From Aeromonas australiensis (GTDB lineage Bacteria; Pseudomonadota; Gammaproteobacteria; Enterobacterales; Aeromonadaceae), in the NCBI RefSeq assembly GCF_000819725.1, contig NZ_CDDH01000073.1, positions 1 to 64,000 of the forward strand: 64,000 nucleotides of DNA, written 5' to 3'. The first letter of the stretch is position 1, and each line of letters begins with the position of its first letter. Under the pieces are notes generated by a model that was not told where the DNA came from, made no database searches, and worked only from the letters and a program-made list of their open reading frames with translations. Shown here in pieces: positions 8,571-18,522 of the stretch. The position numbers and the translations under genes are program-made.

Positions 8571-9351
8571 TGTTGATTTCTCCTGCACGAACCTTGGCCA
8601 GGAAAGGACCAAAGCCCTTGGGACCCATCCAGAAGTCGAAGGTGTGCTGTACGCCGTTACCGGTCAGGGTCGCGCCGGACAGGCCGTCGATCTCATGCTC
8701 TGAGCCAGCCGGAGCATGGCCCTTGATGATCCGCAGCGCTGGCATGCCATTCTGGTCGAACAGTTTCTTGTCCTTGAACAGCGCCTGCCAGGCCGGGTTT
8801 TCGATCTCGCCACCCAGACCCGGGGTTTCACCGTGGTCATAGTAGGTGATGCCCTTGATGGTCTGGCCATCAGCGGCAACGGCGACGAAGGCATACATGG
8901 TAGACCACAGACCCTGGCCGTAGATGGGCAGGATAATGCTGTCTACCTTGCCGTCGGCATCCTTGGCGAAGAACACTGGCATCTTGTTGGCTATCTGACG
9001 TAGACCAGCCTTGTCGTCGGCTGCCGCCAGACGGGTGCTGGTGGCCGGATCTTTGGCCGCCTGCTTGCTGTCGAACTTGTCGGCATCGCCGTCAACAAAG
9101 TCACCGGTCGCCAGATCCACCAGACGGGCTTCGATCTGCTCGCCGTACAGCTTGACCAGGTCGCGCTTGGCCACGGTACGGATGTCAACACCGGCGACGG
9201 CAAGAATGTTGCTCTGCTTGTCCAGCGCCTTGTTCTCCTCTTGGGTAGAACGCAGCCCCACAGCGGCAACGGAGACCACGATAGAGCAAGCCAGACAGAG
9301 ACCGACAACGACACTAACGGTGCCGATGGTTGAATCTTTATTAAACGCCAC
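8563..9351 (-). CDS. nqrC: Na+-translocating NADH:quinone reductase subunit C
   Basis: 262-residue subunit with one N-terminal membrane helix and a periplasmic FMN domain. The FMN acceptor Thr is in DGLSGATLT at about residue 228. I chose a GTG start at 9351: it gives an N-terminus (AFNKDSTIG) like other NqrC proteins, has GGAGG at proper distance, and overlaps the nqrB stop by 11 bases. A longer open frame to 9420 would overlap nqrB by about 80 bases and is less likely. Confidence 0.95.
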   Translation of the reverse strand: MAFNKDSTIGTVSVVVGLCLACSIVVSVAAVGLRSTQEENKALDKQSNILAVAGVDIRTVAKRDLVKLYGEQIEARLVDLATGDFVDGDADKFDSKQAAKDPATSTRLAAADDKAGLRQIANKMPVFFAKDADGKVDSIILPIYGQGLWSTMYAFVAVAADGQTIKGITYYDHGETPGLGGEIENPAWQALFKDKKLFDQNGMPALRIIKGHAPAGSEHEIDGLSGATLTGNGVQHTFDFWMGPKGFGPFLAKVRAGEINNG

Positions 9352-10570
9352 GAGCAATCCTCCGCTTGATGTTTGCCTGAGCGACGAAGTGGTCAAACAG
9401 GGGAGCAAACAGGTTTGCAAACAGAATGGCCAGCATCATGCCTTCCGGGAACGCAGGGTTAACTACCCGAATCAGCACCACCATGACGCCGATCAGGGCG
9501 CCATACCACCACTTGCCTTTGTTGGTAAAGGCGGCGGAGACAGGGTCGGTCGCCATAAAGGCCATACCGAAGGCAAAGCCACCCAGTACCAGATGCCAGT
9601 GCCACGGCATGTTGAACATGGGGTTGGTATCGGAACCGATGACGTTGAACAGCAGGGAGGTGGCGATCATACCGATCATCACGCCGGCGATGATGCGCCA
9701 GGAGGCGATGCGCATGTAGACGATCATGGCGGCACCGATGAGGATCATCAGGGTAGAGACTTCACCGATGGAGCCCGGCAGGTTACCCAGGAAAGCGTCC
9801 ATCCAGCTGATAGCCTGGCCGGTTGCACCGTTGATCAGTGCCATCTGGCCACCCTGGGCCCACTGGCTCAGTGCGGTTGCGCCGGAGAAGCCGTCAACGG
9901 CAACCCACACGGCATCGCCGGAGATCTGAGCCGGGTAGGCGAAGAACAGGAACGCACGACCTGCGAGGGCCGGGTTCAGGAAGTTCTTGCCGGTACCACC
10001 AAACACCTCTTTGGCCATCACCACGCCGAAGGTGATACCCAGTGCAGCTTGCCACAGGGGCAGCTCGGGCGGCACGATCAGGGCAAACAGGATGGAGGTC
10101 ACGAAGAAGCCTTCGTTGATCTCGTGCTTGCGTACCATGGCGAACAGCACTTCCCAAAAACCACCGACCAGGAAGACGGTGATATAGATCGGGAAGAAGT
10201 GGGTGGCGCCAATCAGCATCTTGCTGCCGACACCGGCCACGGCCGGATCGAGGGAGGCGCCCAGCATGGTGGCCAGGGCATATTGCCAGCTGCTCGCACC
10301 GGCGGCAGTGCCCAGATGGGCGATGGCTGCAATTGCCTGGTTGCCAACGTTATACATACCCCAGAACATGGCCGGGAATACGGCCAGCCACACCATGATC
10401 ATCATGCGTTTCAGATCGAGCGCATCACGAACGTGGGAGGCGTTGCGGGTAACTGAACCCGGGGTATAAAACAGGGTGTACGCCGCTTCGAACAGGGCAT
10501 AGTACTTGGCGTACTTGCCACCCGGCTCGAAGTGGTGTTCCATATTTTCAAGAAGTTGCTTGAAACTCAT
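9341..10570 (-). CDS. nqrB: Na+-translocating NADH:quinone reductase subunit B
   Basis: 409-residue polytopic membrane subunit, the Na+ channel of the pump. FMN is bound covalently to Thr at about residue 232 in the motif FSGATALS. The amphipathic N-terminus ([20 protein letters not shown]) and the [20 protein letters not shown] segment are typical. It is homologous to RnfD. Its end overlaps nqrC, and it starts 3 bases after nqrA. Confidence 0.97.
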   Translation of the reverse strand: MSFKQLLENMEHHFEPGGKYAKYYALFEAAYTLFYTPGSVTRNASHVRDALDLKRMMIMVWLAVFPAMFWGMYNVGNQAIAAIAHLGTAAGASSWQYALATMLGASLDPAVAGVGSKMLIGATHFFPIYITVFLVGGFWEVLFAMVRKHEINEGFFVTSILFALIVPPELPLWQAALGITFGVVMAKEVFGGTGKNFLNPALAGRAFLFFAYPAQISGDAVWVAVDGFSGATALSQWAQGGQMALINGATGQAISWMDAFLGNLPGSIGEVSTLMILIGAAMIVYMRIASWRIIAGVMIGMIATSLLFNVIGSDTNPMFNMPWHWHLVLGGFAFGMAFMATDPVSAAFTNKGKWWYGALIGVMVVLIRVVNPAFPEGMMLAILFANLFAPLFDHFVAQANIKRRIARGV

Positions 10571-10573
10571 CGC

Positions 10574-11917
10574 TTAACCTTCCAGTTCAATCTTGGTCAG
10601 GCACTCACGCAAGATCGGGCCGTACTCTGTTTTGCCGGGGCAAACAAAAGTACAGAGCGCCAAATCTTCCTCATCCAGCTCCAGGCAGCCCAGTGCTTGT
10701 GCACCATCGCTATCGCCAGAGATCATGTCCCGCAGCAGCAGGGTCGGCAGGATGTCGAGTGGCATCACCCGTTCATAGTTGCCAATAGGCACCATGGAGC
10801 GGTCACTACCGTTGGTAGTGGTGGTGAAGTTGATCAGCTTGCCCTTCATCAGATGAGCGAGGGTGGTCCGGGTGATAGAGAACTTGTTGGCGCTGGGGTT
10901 GATCCAGCCCAGGAACTCTTTCTCGCGACCCTCACCCAGCACGCAAACCTGATTGTGGTAGCGACCCAGGTAGTCGTGAACACCGTCGGCTTTGGCGCCA
11001 CTCAGGATAGAACCGGAGATGATGCGGTTTTCGTCGGCACGCAACTCATTGTTGGTCAGCTGGCTAAGGCTTGCGCCCATGCGGGTACGCAGCAGACGTG
11101 GTTTGAGTACGTTCGGGCCAGCCAGGGCGATCACCTTGTCGGTGCAGATCTGACCGGTGGTGAACAACTTGCCCAGCGCGATTACATCCTGATAGTTGAT
11201 GTGCCACTGCACCTTGGTGCGGCTGACCGGATCCAGGAAGTGGATATGGGTACCAGGCAGACCGGCAGGGTGTGGACCAACGAAGATCTCTTCCTTGACC
11301 TGAGCCAGCGGAGAGTGGGGCAGGCTGCCTTCGCCTTTACAGACGTAGACGGCGCCGTCGGTCAAACGAGTCAATACGGCCAGACCATCGAGGAAGGCTT
11401 GTGACTGTTCCTTGATAATCAGCTCGGCATCGGCTGCCAGCGGGTTGCTGTCCATTGCAGTCACAAAGATGGCGCGCGGGGCTGAACCGACCGCAGGGAC
11501 TTTGCTGAATGGACGAGTACGCAACGCAGTCCACTGACCAGATGCGACCAGGATCTCTTGCACTTTGCTGCGCTCGAGCTTGGCCAGCTCGGCAGAAGCA
11601 AACTGCTCAAATGTCACCTGTTCATCTGAACCATCGAGGTCGATGACCACGGACTGGAGAACACGTTTGGCACCGCGGTTGATTTCTGAAACCACACCGG
11701 TGGCAGGAGCTGTGAATTTAACGCCCGGATTCTTCTTGTCTTCAAAAAGATCCTGACCTTTGATGACGCGATCGCCTACTTTGACGAACATAGTAGGTCG
11801 CATCCCCACAAACTCCTCGCCCAGTGTCGCAACACGGGTGATGGCGGGGCCATCGTAGATTACTTGCTCTGGCGCACCCAGCACGGGGATGTCCAGTCCT
11901 CTTTTGATTGTAATCAT
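10574..11917 (-). CDS. nqrA: Na+-translocating NADH:quinone reductase subunit A
   Basis: 447-residue peripheral cytoplasmic subunit without its own redox cofactor, at the quinone-binding side of the complex. The start [12 protein letters not shown] at 11917 agrees with the family start; four upstream codons (MQLS) are open but not expected. First gene of the nqrABCDEF-apbE-nqrM operon, all on the minus strand with gaps of at most about 32 bases. Confidence 0.96.
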   Translation of the reverse strand: MITIKRGLDIPVLGAPEQVIYDGPAITRVATLGEEFVGMRPTMFVKVGDRVIKGQDLFEDKKNPGVKFTAPATGVVSEINRGAKRVLQSVVIDLDGSDEQVTFEQFASAELAKLERSKVQEILVASGQWTALRTRPFSKVPAVGSAPRAIFVTAMDSNPLAADAELIIKEQSQAFLDGLAVLTRLTDGAVYVCKGEGSLPHSPLAQVKEEIFVGPHPAGLPGTHIHFLDPVSRTKVQWHINYQDVIALGKLFTTGQICTDKVIALAGPNVLKPRLLRTRMGASLSQLTNNELRADENRIISGSILSGAKADGVHDYLGRYHNQVCVLGEGREKEFLGWINPSANKFSITRTTLAHLMKGKLINFTTTTNGSDRSMVPIGNYERVMPLDILPTLLLRDMISGDSDGAQALGCLELDEEDLALCTFVCPGKTEYGPILRECLTKIELEG

Positions 11918-12346
11918 ACTCAATTGCACTACCGTTACGGGAGAGGTTGGTTAGCGCCGAGAAATAGATCACGGCGGGTGGTTGAATGAGTCGATGTCAC
12001 GGCTGCGCCAGATGGACGGGCGCAACAATTATTTAACATGCAGGCTCACTCAAAAGCGCTTGAGTTTACCACTCAAGGCGCATTTTCTGCCATGCCAAAT
12101 GGGCAAAATCCCCGTGCCATCACAAAATTAACCCGCAATAAATAAGCTCCATAGACCTTGTAAGTCGTGGTTTTAAAGGTTTTTTTATTTCGATACCTCT
12201 ATGGGGGTATTTGTCGCTGTTTCAACTATCCGCAAAAAGCCTTGATGCTGAAAAATACCCCCTTGGATGTAGCTTTTTCGGAGCCAATGGGGGAAATGTG
12301 TTTCATTTTTGTTGGCAGGTTATCGATGGGGGGCGTGTTGTCCGGT
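11918..12346 (-). promoter_or_regulatory. nqr upstream region with repeated ACTCAA motifs and inverted repeats
   Basis: About 430 bases without a gene between bolA and nqrA. On the nqr strand there is an inverted repeat CTTGAGT-N5-ACTCAAG (plus-strand 12059-12077) and a third copy of the half-site at 12047-12053. Just downstream is an AT-rich stretch (TGTTAAATAATTG on the minus strand, 12026-12038) that could hold a -10 element and resembles an ArcA box. Further out, 10-bp arms GGGGGTATTT (12203-12212) and AAATACCCCC (12253-12262) face each other across 40 bases. The nqr promoter is probably here, but the start site is not certain. Confidence 0.4.
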
Positions 12347-12661
12347 TCAGGTCAGTGACGGTTTGCCAACGCAGCTCGGGGTGCGCGGGGCAATGCCTTT
12401 TTGCTGCCACTCGGTCTCTGTGTAGGTATGCAGCGCCAGTGCATGCACTGCACCGGCCAGTTCATCGGCCAGCACCGCGTTGACCTGGCGGTGACGGGCC
12501 AGCAGCCGCTGTCCCGCAAACTGTTCGCTGACGATCACCACCTTGAAGTGGCTCTCTGAACCTGGTTCCACACGGTGCATGTGGCTCTCGTTGATCACCT
12601 CCAGCACGGTGGGGGAGAGCGCGGCGGTCAACTTGGCTTCAATCAGTTGTTGGATGGTCAT
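12347..12661 (-). CDS. bolA: BolA family transcriptional/iron-sulfur regulator
   Basis: 104-residue BolA-fold protein. The family pattern is clear: [20 protein letters not shown], then [32 protein letters not shown], including the RHR-x-V/I-x-x-x-L-x-x-E region and a C-terminal GIAPRTPSC containing Cys. BolA proteins act with monothiol glutaredoxins in Fe-S handling and, in E. coli, affect morphology and stress genes. It is upstream of nqrA on the same strand, but the 430-base gap suggests separate transcription. E. coli bolA lies near yajG-ampG, which are also nearby here. Confidence 0.92.
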   Translation of the reverse strand: MTIQQLIEAKLTAALSPTVLEVINESHMHRVEPGSESHFKVVIVSEQFAGQRLLARHRQVNAVLADELAGAVHALALHTYTETEWQQKGIAPRTPSCVGKPSLT

Positions 12662-12865
12662 AGGATCGGCTTCCAGAGTGAATGTCGAGCCATTCTATCG
12701 GCTGTCGCGGGATCGAATAAGCCCTCGTAAGGGGGAAATCACCGGTCAGTTGTCCCCTTGATGCGCATCGAACTGGTGAAATTCCTGGTCCTCGCTAGAA
12801 TAGCGCCACTTTGCGTCGCCCCTGACGCCTGTATACACGAATCAAGTTGAGGTTGGACTCTTCCT

Positions 12866-13999
12866 ATGCAAACCCTTCTCGACACCCCCCATTGCCGGTT
12901 TACGCTCTACCGCTATCCGCGCCAGAGTCAGGAGACCCTGCAAGCCTGGGATGCGGCTGATGAATACCTGATCAATACCCTGGCTGAGTCTCCCCTCGAG
13001 CAGGCGGGCCCCGTCATCATTATGAATGACGGCTTTGGCGCGCTGGCCGCCTATCTGCATCCGCACTCCCCCTGCTGCGTTACCGACTCTTACATCAGCG
13101 AACGGGCGACCCTGGCCAATCTGGCCGAAAACGGGCTGGATGCGGGCGGGATCCGCTTGCAGGATGCGCTGGCGCCGCTCCCCGATGCCCCAGCACTTGT
13201 GGTGATCAAGGTCTCCAAATATCAGGCGTTGCTGGAGCAGCAACTGCTGGCGCTGCGCGAGGTGGTGACACCGGCAACCCGCGTTATTGCGGCGGGCAAG
13301 GCGAAGGATATTCATACCTCCACCCTCAAGTTGTTCGAGAAGTATCTGGGGCCGACCCGGACCTCGCTTGCCTGGAAAAAGGCGCGCCTCATTCACTGCG
13401 AGCCGCAGACAGAACGTCCCGCGCTGGCCAACCCCTTCCCGACAGTCTGGCCGCTGGAGGGGAGTGGCATGCTCATTCACAACCATGCCAACGTCTTCTC
13501 GCGCACCAGTCTCGATATCGGTGCCCGCTTTATGCTGGACAACCTGCCCATCCACAGTGCCCGCAAGGTGATCGATCTGGGCTGTGGCAACGGGGTGCTG
13601 GGTCTGTCGCTGCTCGCCAAAGACAGCGAGGTGGAGGTGACCTTTATCGATGAATCCTATATGGCGGTCGCCTCGGCACAGCTCAACGTCGAGCACAATC
13701 TGCCTGATGCCCTGCCGCGCGCCCGCTTTATGGTCAATAACTGTCTCGACGGGGTGGCGGTCGGCGCGGCGGATCGGATCCTCTGCAACCCGCCTTTCCA
13801 TCAGTTGCAGGCGATCACCGATCATATCGCCTGGCAGATGTTCATCGATGCGCACCGGGTGTTGCCTCAAGGGGGGGAACTCTGGATAGTAGGCAACCGT
13901 CATCTGGACTATCACAACAAACTCAAGCGCTTGTTTGCCAACGCACAAGTCGTTGCGTCGAACAGCAAATTCGTTATTTTGAAAGCCATCAAACGCTAA
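12866..13999 (+). CDS. rlmG: 23S rRNA (guanine(1835)-N2)-methyltransferase RlmG
   Basis: 377-residue two-domain methyltransferase: a degenerate N-terminal domain that binds RNA and a C-terminal SAM-binding domain. The SAM motif IDLGCGNGVLGLSLLA and the catalytic motif NPPFH (in ILCNPPFHQLQ) identify the RsmC/RlmG class; overall length and the start MQTLLDTPHCRFTLYRYPR match RlmG. It modifies G1835 of 23S rRNA using SAM. Followed 14 bases later by yajG. Confidence 0.93.
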   Translation: MQTLLDTPHCRFTLYRYPRQSQETLQAWDAADEYLINTLAESPLEQAGPVIIMNDGFGALAAYLHPHSPCCVTDSYISERATLANLAENGLDAGGIRLQDALAPLPDAPALVVIKVSKYQALLEQQLLALREVVTPATRVIAAGKAKDIHTSTLKLFEKYLGPTRTSLAWKKARLIHCEPQTERPALANPFPTVWPLEGSGMLIHNHANVFSRTSLDIGARFMLDNLPIHSARKVIDLGCGNGVLGLSLLAKDSEVEVTFIDESYMAVASAQLNVEHNLPDALPRARFMVNNCLDGVAVGAADRILCNPPFHQLQAITDHIAWQMFIDAHRVLPQGGELWIVGNRHLDYHNKLKRLFANAQVVASNSKFVILKAIKR

Positions 14000-14013
14000 A
14001 GCCAAAGGAAACC

Positions 14014-14601
14014 ATGATGAAAAAGTCACTCTTGCTGCTGGCCGCCCTGATGCTGGGCGGGTGTGCCACTCATTGGCCGGAGACAGCGCTGCTCAATCCG
14101 CAGGTGATCCCCGCCAACCAGCAATACTACTCTGGCAATCGCATCACTATGGAAGGGGTGGACAAGCGTGAGGCTGCCCATGTCTTCTCCATCAAACATA
14201 AAGAGAAAGCGCCGGTGCTGGTCAACAGCGAGCGCCCGCTCAACCTGCTGATGGCCGAGCGGCTGGCCGAAGGGCTGCGTAGCCAGGGTCTGGAGGTGGG
14301 CAATAGTGGCACCACCAACCTGACACTGGTGATCTCCAACGCCGCAGTCAATGTGGAAGAGAAGACCTTTACCTATGTCACCAAATCTCGCGTCAGCCTG
14401 CAGGTGATCGCTGATTTTCAGGGTAACCGTCTGACCAAGCAGTTCAACATGTCCTCCAGCAAGGAGAGCCCGAGCGAGCCAAGCATGGCCGATCTGGAGT
14501 CTACACTGAACCTGCAACTGGGTAGCGTGCTGCAGCAGATCATGGCGGATGATGCGCTGCGCGGTTACCTGAAAGGTCAACCGAACGGTGCAGGGGTCTG
14601 A
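14014..14601 (+). CDS. yajG: YajG family lipoprotein
   Basis: 195-residue lipoprotein with signal peptide and lipobox LGGCAT. Body typical of YajG: LNPQVIPANQQYYSGNRITM and LVNSERPLNLLMAERLAEGL. A second ATG (14017) is equally possible. The stop overlaps the next start by one base. As in E. coli, it is close to ampG. Function unknown; an envelope role near peptidoglycan recycling is suggested only by the conserved neighbourhood. Confidence 0.88.
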   Translation: MMKKSLLLLAALMLGGCATHWPETALLNPQVIPANQQYYSGNRITMEGVDKREAAHVFSIKHKEKAPVLVNSERPLNLLMAERLAEGLRSQGLEVGNSGTTNLTLVISNAAVNVEEKTFTYVTKSRVSLQVIADFQGNRLTKQFNMSSSKESPSEPSMADLESTLNLQLGSVLQQIMADDALRGYLKGQPNGAGV

Positions 14602-15179
14602 TGATGAAAAAACTCTGGTTGTTGGCCATGCTGATCGCCCCGCTGGCGTTCGCGGGCCCGAAAGTCAGGATGGAGACCAACCACGGCAATATCGTGGTGG
14701 AACTGGCACCTAAGCAAGCCCCCCAGACAGTGAAGAACTTCCTGCGCTATGTCGCGGATGGCAGCTATGATGGCAGTATCTTCCACCGGGTGATCCAGGA
14801 CTTCGTGGTGCAAGGCGGTGGTTACAACCAGCAGTTCCAGCAACTGCCTACCTATGAGCCGGTAGTCAACGAGTCACGCGGCGGGCTGCCCAACAAGCGT
14901 GGCTCCATCGCTATGGCTCGCACCCAGGCGGTCGACAGCGCCACTCGCCAGTTCTATTTCAATCTGGTCGACAACAACAATCTCAACGCCAATGCCGGTG
15001 CCGGCTATACCGTGTTCGGTCAGGTGGTGCAGGGGATGGCTGTGCTGGACAAACTGGCTCAGGTGCAGACCGGCTATAGCCCGATTCTGCGCGCCAAAGA
15101 TGTGCCCTCCAGCCCTATCATCCTCAAGAAGGTGGTGTTGCTGGCGGATACCCCGGCAGACAAGAAAGCGGGCAAGTAA
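14601..15179 (+). CDS. Peptidyl-prolyl cis-trans isomerase, cyclophilin type, exported
   Basis: 192-residue cyclophilin with a cleavable signal peptide (LWLLAMLIAPLAFA, cut before GPKV), so periplasmic like PpiA. Conserved active-site segments: FHRVIQDFVVQGG, ARTQAVDSATRQFYFN and GYTVFGQVVQGM. Catalyses proline isomerisation during folding of exported proteins. ATG 14601 overlaps the yajG stop; the next ATG (14604) is also possible. A terminator follows. Confidence 0.93.
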   Translation: MMKKLWLLAMLIAPLAFAGPKVRMETNHGNIVVELAPKQAPQTVKNFLRYVADGSYDGSIFHRVIQDFVVQGGGYNQQFQQLPTYEPVVNESRGGLPNKRGSIAMARTQAVDSATRQFYFNLVDNNNLNANAGAGYTVFGQVVQGMAVLDKLAQVQTGYSPILRAKDVPSSPIILKKVVLLADTPADKKAGK

Positions 15180-15227
15180 GCCTCGCCGGGTGCGGTTCGT
15201 TACCTCGCCTCAGTTAGGCCACAATAC

Positions 15228-15257
15228 AAGGCTCATCCCGTTCGGGATGGGCCTTTT
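15228..15257 (+). terminator. Rho-independent terminator after the cyclophilin gene
   Basis: Stem GGCTCATCCC-GTTC-GGGATGGGCC followed by TTTTCTC; one internal T-G pairing. It ends the rlmG-yajG-cyclophilin unit. Confidence 0.8.
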
Positions 15258-15359
15258 CTCTATCTGCGCTTGTTTGTGACAATCTCCCGGCTTGCCTTGG
15301 CTATCTCTCCTCAACCTGCCAAAATGGCGCACTTTTCCAACGTCGTCAGGTAGTTGAAT

Positions 15360-16733
15360 ATGGTCCGCACACCGAGTTGGCGGGAATCTCTCGCTGTCTA
15401 TCTCGAAGCCCGAGTGCTCATTCTCTTTGCCATGGGCTTTTCATCGGGTCTGCCGCTGTTACTGGTATTCGGTACCCTCTCATTCTGGCTGCGCGAGGCC
15501 GATGTCAGCCTGACCGATATCGGCTATATGAGCTGGGTGGCGCTCGCCTATGGCTTTAAATGGTTGTGGTCACCGCTGGTGGATCGCATGCCGCTGCCGC
15601 TGCTATCCAGGCTGCTGGGCCGTCGTCGCAGCTGGATGCTCTTCTCCCAGCTGCTGATTGCTTCCGCGCTGGTCGGCATGGCGTTCTGCGATCCCAAGAC
15701 CGAATTGGCCCAACTGGCGCTATTTGCCCTGTTGGTGGCCTTTGCCTCGGCGACCCAGGATATCGTGATCGATGCCTATCGCATCGAGTCGGCGCCGGAG
15801 CGACTGCAGGCGGCGATGGCTGCTTCTTATATGACCGGCTACCGGCTGGCGATGATCATGGCGGGGGCCGGTGCGCTGGCGCTGGCCGCCTGGTTTGGCA
15901 GCAACAGTGGCTATGACTATCGCGGCTGGCAGTTCACCTATCTGGTGATGGCGGGTCTGATGTCACTCGGGGTGATCACTACCCTGTTTTGTCACGAGCC
16001 GGATATCGATCTGGCCGGGCAGGGCAGGCAACAGGCTGAGCGCAAGGCGCTGCTGTTGCAAAAAGGGTGGCCTGCTGCGCTGGCAAGTGCCGGAGCCTGG
16101 GGCTATGAGGCTATTTGGTGCCCGTTTGCCGACTTCTTTCGTCGCTATGGCAGCTCGGCGCTGCTGATCTTGTTGCTTATCGCCTGCTATCGGGTTGCCG
16201 ATGTGGTGATGGGGGTGATGTCCAACAGCTTCTATGTGGATATGCAGTTCAGCAAAACTGAAGTGGCCACTATTACCAAGGTGTTTGGTGTCATCATGAC
16301 GCTGGTCGGTGCTGCATTTGGGGGGGTGTTGGTGATGCGTTTTGGCACCCTGCGAATCCTGTTTCTGGGGGCGCTGCTCACTGCCAGTACCAACCTGCTG
16401 TTCGCGCTGCTTCATCAGGTGGGTCACAACCTGGAGCTGCTGACCCTGATCATCTCGCTGGATAACCTCAGTGCCGGTATCGCCACAGCGGCCTTCGTGA
16501 CCTATCTCTCCAGCCTGACCAATGTGGCATTTTCGGCCACTCAGTACGCCCTGTTCAGCTCGGTAATGTTGCTGCTACCCAAGTTGCTGGCCGGTTTTTC
16601 CGGGCAGGTTGTGGAGCAGATTGGCTACAGTGCCTTCTTTGTCGGCACCAGTTTATTGGGCTTGCCGGTGTTGTTGTTGATTGTGCTGGTCGCCAGAAAA
16701 GGGAGTGAGTTGCTCTCAGCGGCTGACAAATAG
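15360..16733 (+). CDS. ampG: AmpG family muropeptide permease (MFS)
   Basis: 457-residue polytopic inner-membrane protein with about 12-14 membrane helices. The N-terminal LILFAMGFSSGLPLLLVFGT, LSFWLREADVSLTDIGYMSW, KWLWSPLVDR and DIVIDAYRIE segments are characteristic of AmpG, which imports anhydro-muropeptides for cell-wall recycling and in Aeromonas feeds signals to inducible beta-lactamase control. ATG 15360 is preferred over the TTG two codons earlier. Next to yajG as in enteric bacteria, with the cyclophilin between them. Confidence 0.92.
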   Translation: MVRTPSWRESLAVYLEARVLILFAMGFSSGLPLLLVFGTLSFWLREADVSLTDIGYMSWVALAYGFKWLWSPLVDRMPLPLLSRLLGRRRSWMLFSQLLIASALVGMAFCDPKTELAQLALFALLVAFASATQDIVIDAYRIESAPERLQAAMAASYMTGYRLAMIMAGAGALALAAWFGSNSGYDYRGWQFTYLVMAGLMSLGVITTLFCHEPDIDLAGQGRQQAERKALLLQKGWPAALASAGAWGYEAIWCPFADFFRRYGSSALLILLLIACYRVADVVMGVMSNSFYVDMQFSKTEVATITKVFGVIMTLVGAAFGGVLVMRFGTLRILFLGALLTASTNLLFALLHQVGHNLELLTLIISLDNLSAGIATAAFVTYLSSLTNVAFSATQYALFSSVMLLLPKLLAGFSGQVVEQIGYSAFFVGTSLLGLPVLLLIVLVARKGSELLSAADK

Positions 16734-16755
16734 CAAGCGTTTGCGTAGAATCGGG

Positions 16756-16827
16756 GGTGATTAGATTCACACTTCCGGAGAAAGTTCCCGAGAAGTGGTT
16801 TCACCCCCAATTTTATTTGATTAGAAT
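16756..16827 (+). promoter_or_regulatory. tsx promoter with class I CRP site
   Basis: CRP site GGTGA-TTAGAT-TCACA at 16756-16771 (9 of 10 core bases). Downstream is a promoter TTTCAC (16799-16804), 17-base spacer, TAGAAT (16822-16827). If transcription starts near 16834, the CRP site is centred at about -70.5, a canonical class I position. Confidence 0.6.
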
Positions 16828-16889
16828 CCCTCTCGCTCCTTGTGGGCAGGCTACGGAAAACCTCAACTAACGCACAAGAGACCAATAAA

Positions 16890-17732
16890 ATGGCCAAATT
16901 TACCAAGACTCTGATCGCTGCCGGCCTGATGGCTGCCGCCGCCACCCCGGCCTTTGCTGCTGACTACAGCGGTGATATCCACAAGAATGACTACAAGTGG
17001 TTCCAGTTCAATATCATGCATGGTGAGAACAACAAGCTGCCGTTCTCCAATAATGCTGATAATAACTACTTTGAAATGGAGTTCGGCGGTCGTTCCGGTA
17101 TCTTCGATCTCTACGGCTACATTGATGTTCTGGATGTGTTCAACGAAGGCAAAGATAATTTCCATAACAAAGATAACTTTTTTATGAAGTTTGCCCCTCG
17201 CATGTCCATTGATGGGTTGACTGGTAAAGATCTCTCTTTTGGTCCGGTAAAAGAAGTTTATGTAGCGTCAGTAACTAACATTGCTGACCAAGGTCTTTTT
17301 GAAACCTATATTGGTCTGGGCTCCGACGTTGAAGTCCCATTTATGGGCAAAATGGGTTTGAATTTGATGAGTCGGTATGTTCGTGAGAACTATGGCGCAT
17401 CAAATGAAGGTAAGTGGGATGGTTACATGCTTACCACCAACTGGTTCAAACCGGTATACAACTTCTCCAACGGCTCTTTCATTGCTTACCAAGGTTATCT
17501 GGATTACATGTTTGGTGCCGATGAATTGGAAAAAACCGATGCAAGCCGTACTTCTGAGTCGCTGCAGTGGTTCAACGGCCTCTATTGGCACAGTGATCGC
17601 TTTGCTCTGGGCTATGGTCTGAAGGTATACAACAATATGGCCTTCTTTAAAGATGGTGCTCAGAACTTCACTGGGGCAACCAACAATACTTCAGGTGTTG
17701 GTCATTATTTTGCCGCTACCTACAAGTTCTAA
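16890..17732 (+). CDS. tsx: Nucleoside-specific channel-forming outer-membrane protein (Tsx/OmpK family)
   Basis: 280-residue outer-membrane porin. Signal peptide KTLIAAGLMAAAATPAFA is cleaved before ADYSGD; the mature protein has alternating aromatic/hydrophobic strands and ends in YKF with C-terminal Phe, as needed for beta-barrel insertion. The DYKWFQFNIMHGENNKLP start and EFGGRSGIFDLYGYIDVLDV segment match the Tsx/OmpK family, which takes up nucleosides and serves as phage receptor. I chose ATG 16890 because it begins the signal peptide; the open frame runs 16 codons further up. Its codon use is more AT-rich than its neighbours, common for porins. Confidence 0.92.
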   Translation: MAKFTKTLIAAGLMAAAATPAFAADYSGDIHKNDYKWFQFNIMHGENNKLPFSNNADNNYFEMEFGGRSGIFDLYGYIDVLDVFNEGKDNFHNKDNFFMKFAPRMSIDGLTGKDLSFGPVKEVYVASVTNIADQGLFETYIGLGSDVEVPFMGKMGLNLMSRYVRENYGASNEGKWDGYMLTTNWFKPVYNFSNGSFIAYQGYLDYMFGADELEKTDASRTSESLQWFNGLYWHSDRFALGYGLKVYNNMAFFKDGAQNFTGATNNTSGVGHYFAATYKF

Positions 17733-17746
17733 TAAAACTTGGGGTA

Positions 17747-17780
17747 CAAAAAACCGGAGCATTTGCTCCGGTTTTTTTAT
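17747..17780 (+). terminator. Rho-independent terminator after tsx
   Basis: AAAAAACCGGAGC-ATTT-GCTCCGGTTTTTTT, a perfect stem with long A and T tracts. It can also stop the converging yajQ transcript. Confidence 0.95.
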
Positions 17781-17839
17781 GGCCGCGATTTAGATAGCGT
17801 GGCGCGAGTCATCAAGTGCGCCACGGCTGAGTGGATAAA

Positions 17840-18322
17840 TCAGTCGCGGAAGTTCTGGAACTGCATCGGTTGACCCAGTTCGGCGCCACGGACCAGTGCC
17901 ATGGTCTCTTGCAGGTCGTCACGCTTCTTGCCGGTGACACGTACTTCATCACCCTGGATGGCGACCTGTACCTTGATTTTTGAGTCCTTGATAAGCTTCA
18001 CCAGCTTCTTGGCGATCTCTTTCTCGATACCCTGCTTGAATTTGACGGTCAGGTGGAAGCGCTTGCCGGAGTGAACTGAGTCACCCACTTCCATCGAGCT
18101 GTTTTCGATGTTGCGCTTGAGCAGGGCACCGCGCAGGATTTCGACCATCTGCTTGAGCTGGAAATCGGCATCGGCTTCCAGTTTTACCTCTTCCTTGTTC
18201 AACTCGAAGCTGGCTTCTACCCCACGAAAATCGAAACGGGTGGCCAGTTCACGATTGGCGTTGTCGACTGCGTTCAACACCTCGTTCATTTTGACTTCAG
18301 AGACAATATCGAATGACGGCAT
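17840..18322 (-). CDS. yajQ: YajQ family cyclic di-GMP-binding/nucleotide-binding protein
   Basis: 160-residue YajQ protein with the conserved start [28 protein letters not shown] and the end [13 protein letters not shown]. It consists of two ferredoxin-like domains. Family members bind RNA or nucleotides, and in Xanthomonas a homologue is a cyclic di-GMP effector; which applies here is unknown. It is convergent with tsx and divergent from panE, as in E. coli where yajQ also lies near panE-yajL. Confidence 0.95.
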   Translation of the reverse strand: MPSFDIVSEVKMNEVLNAVDNANRELATRFDFRGVEASFELNKEEVKLEADADFQLKQMVEILRGALLKRNIENSSMEVGDSVHSGKRFHLTVKFKQGIEKEIAKKLVKLIKDSKIKVQVAIQGDEVRVTGKKRDDLQETMALVRGAELGQPMQFQNFRD

Positions 18323-18522
18323 AGCCGAAGCTCCTCATGTTGCGTTATCGGGGGGCAAATCTACCAGAAAACGGGCAAATTTGCTGATTTTGATGGGGTT
18401 GCTCTGCTAGAATCCCCTGCGCACAGAACGGGTGGACCCGTTAGTGTCCATCAGCGATATCTTCATTTATCCCCGGTAACAGGTTGAGAGGATTGCAACC
18501 CTTACCCTGACAGAGTCACACC

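Noticed and set aside
9011-10456. 481-codon plus-strand ORF antisense to nqrC-nqrB
   Set aside because: It is a shadow of the GC-rich nqr genes; composition is His/Gly/Asp-rich without any family pattern, and the minus-strand genes are certain.
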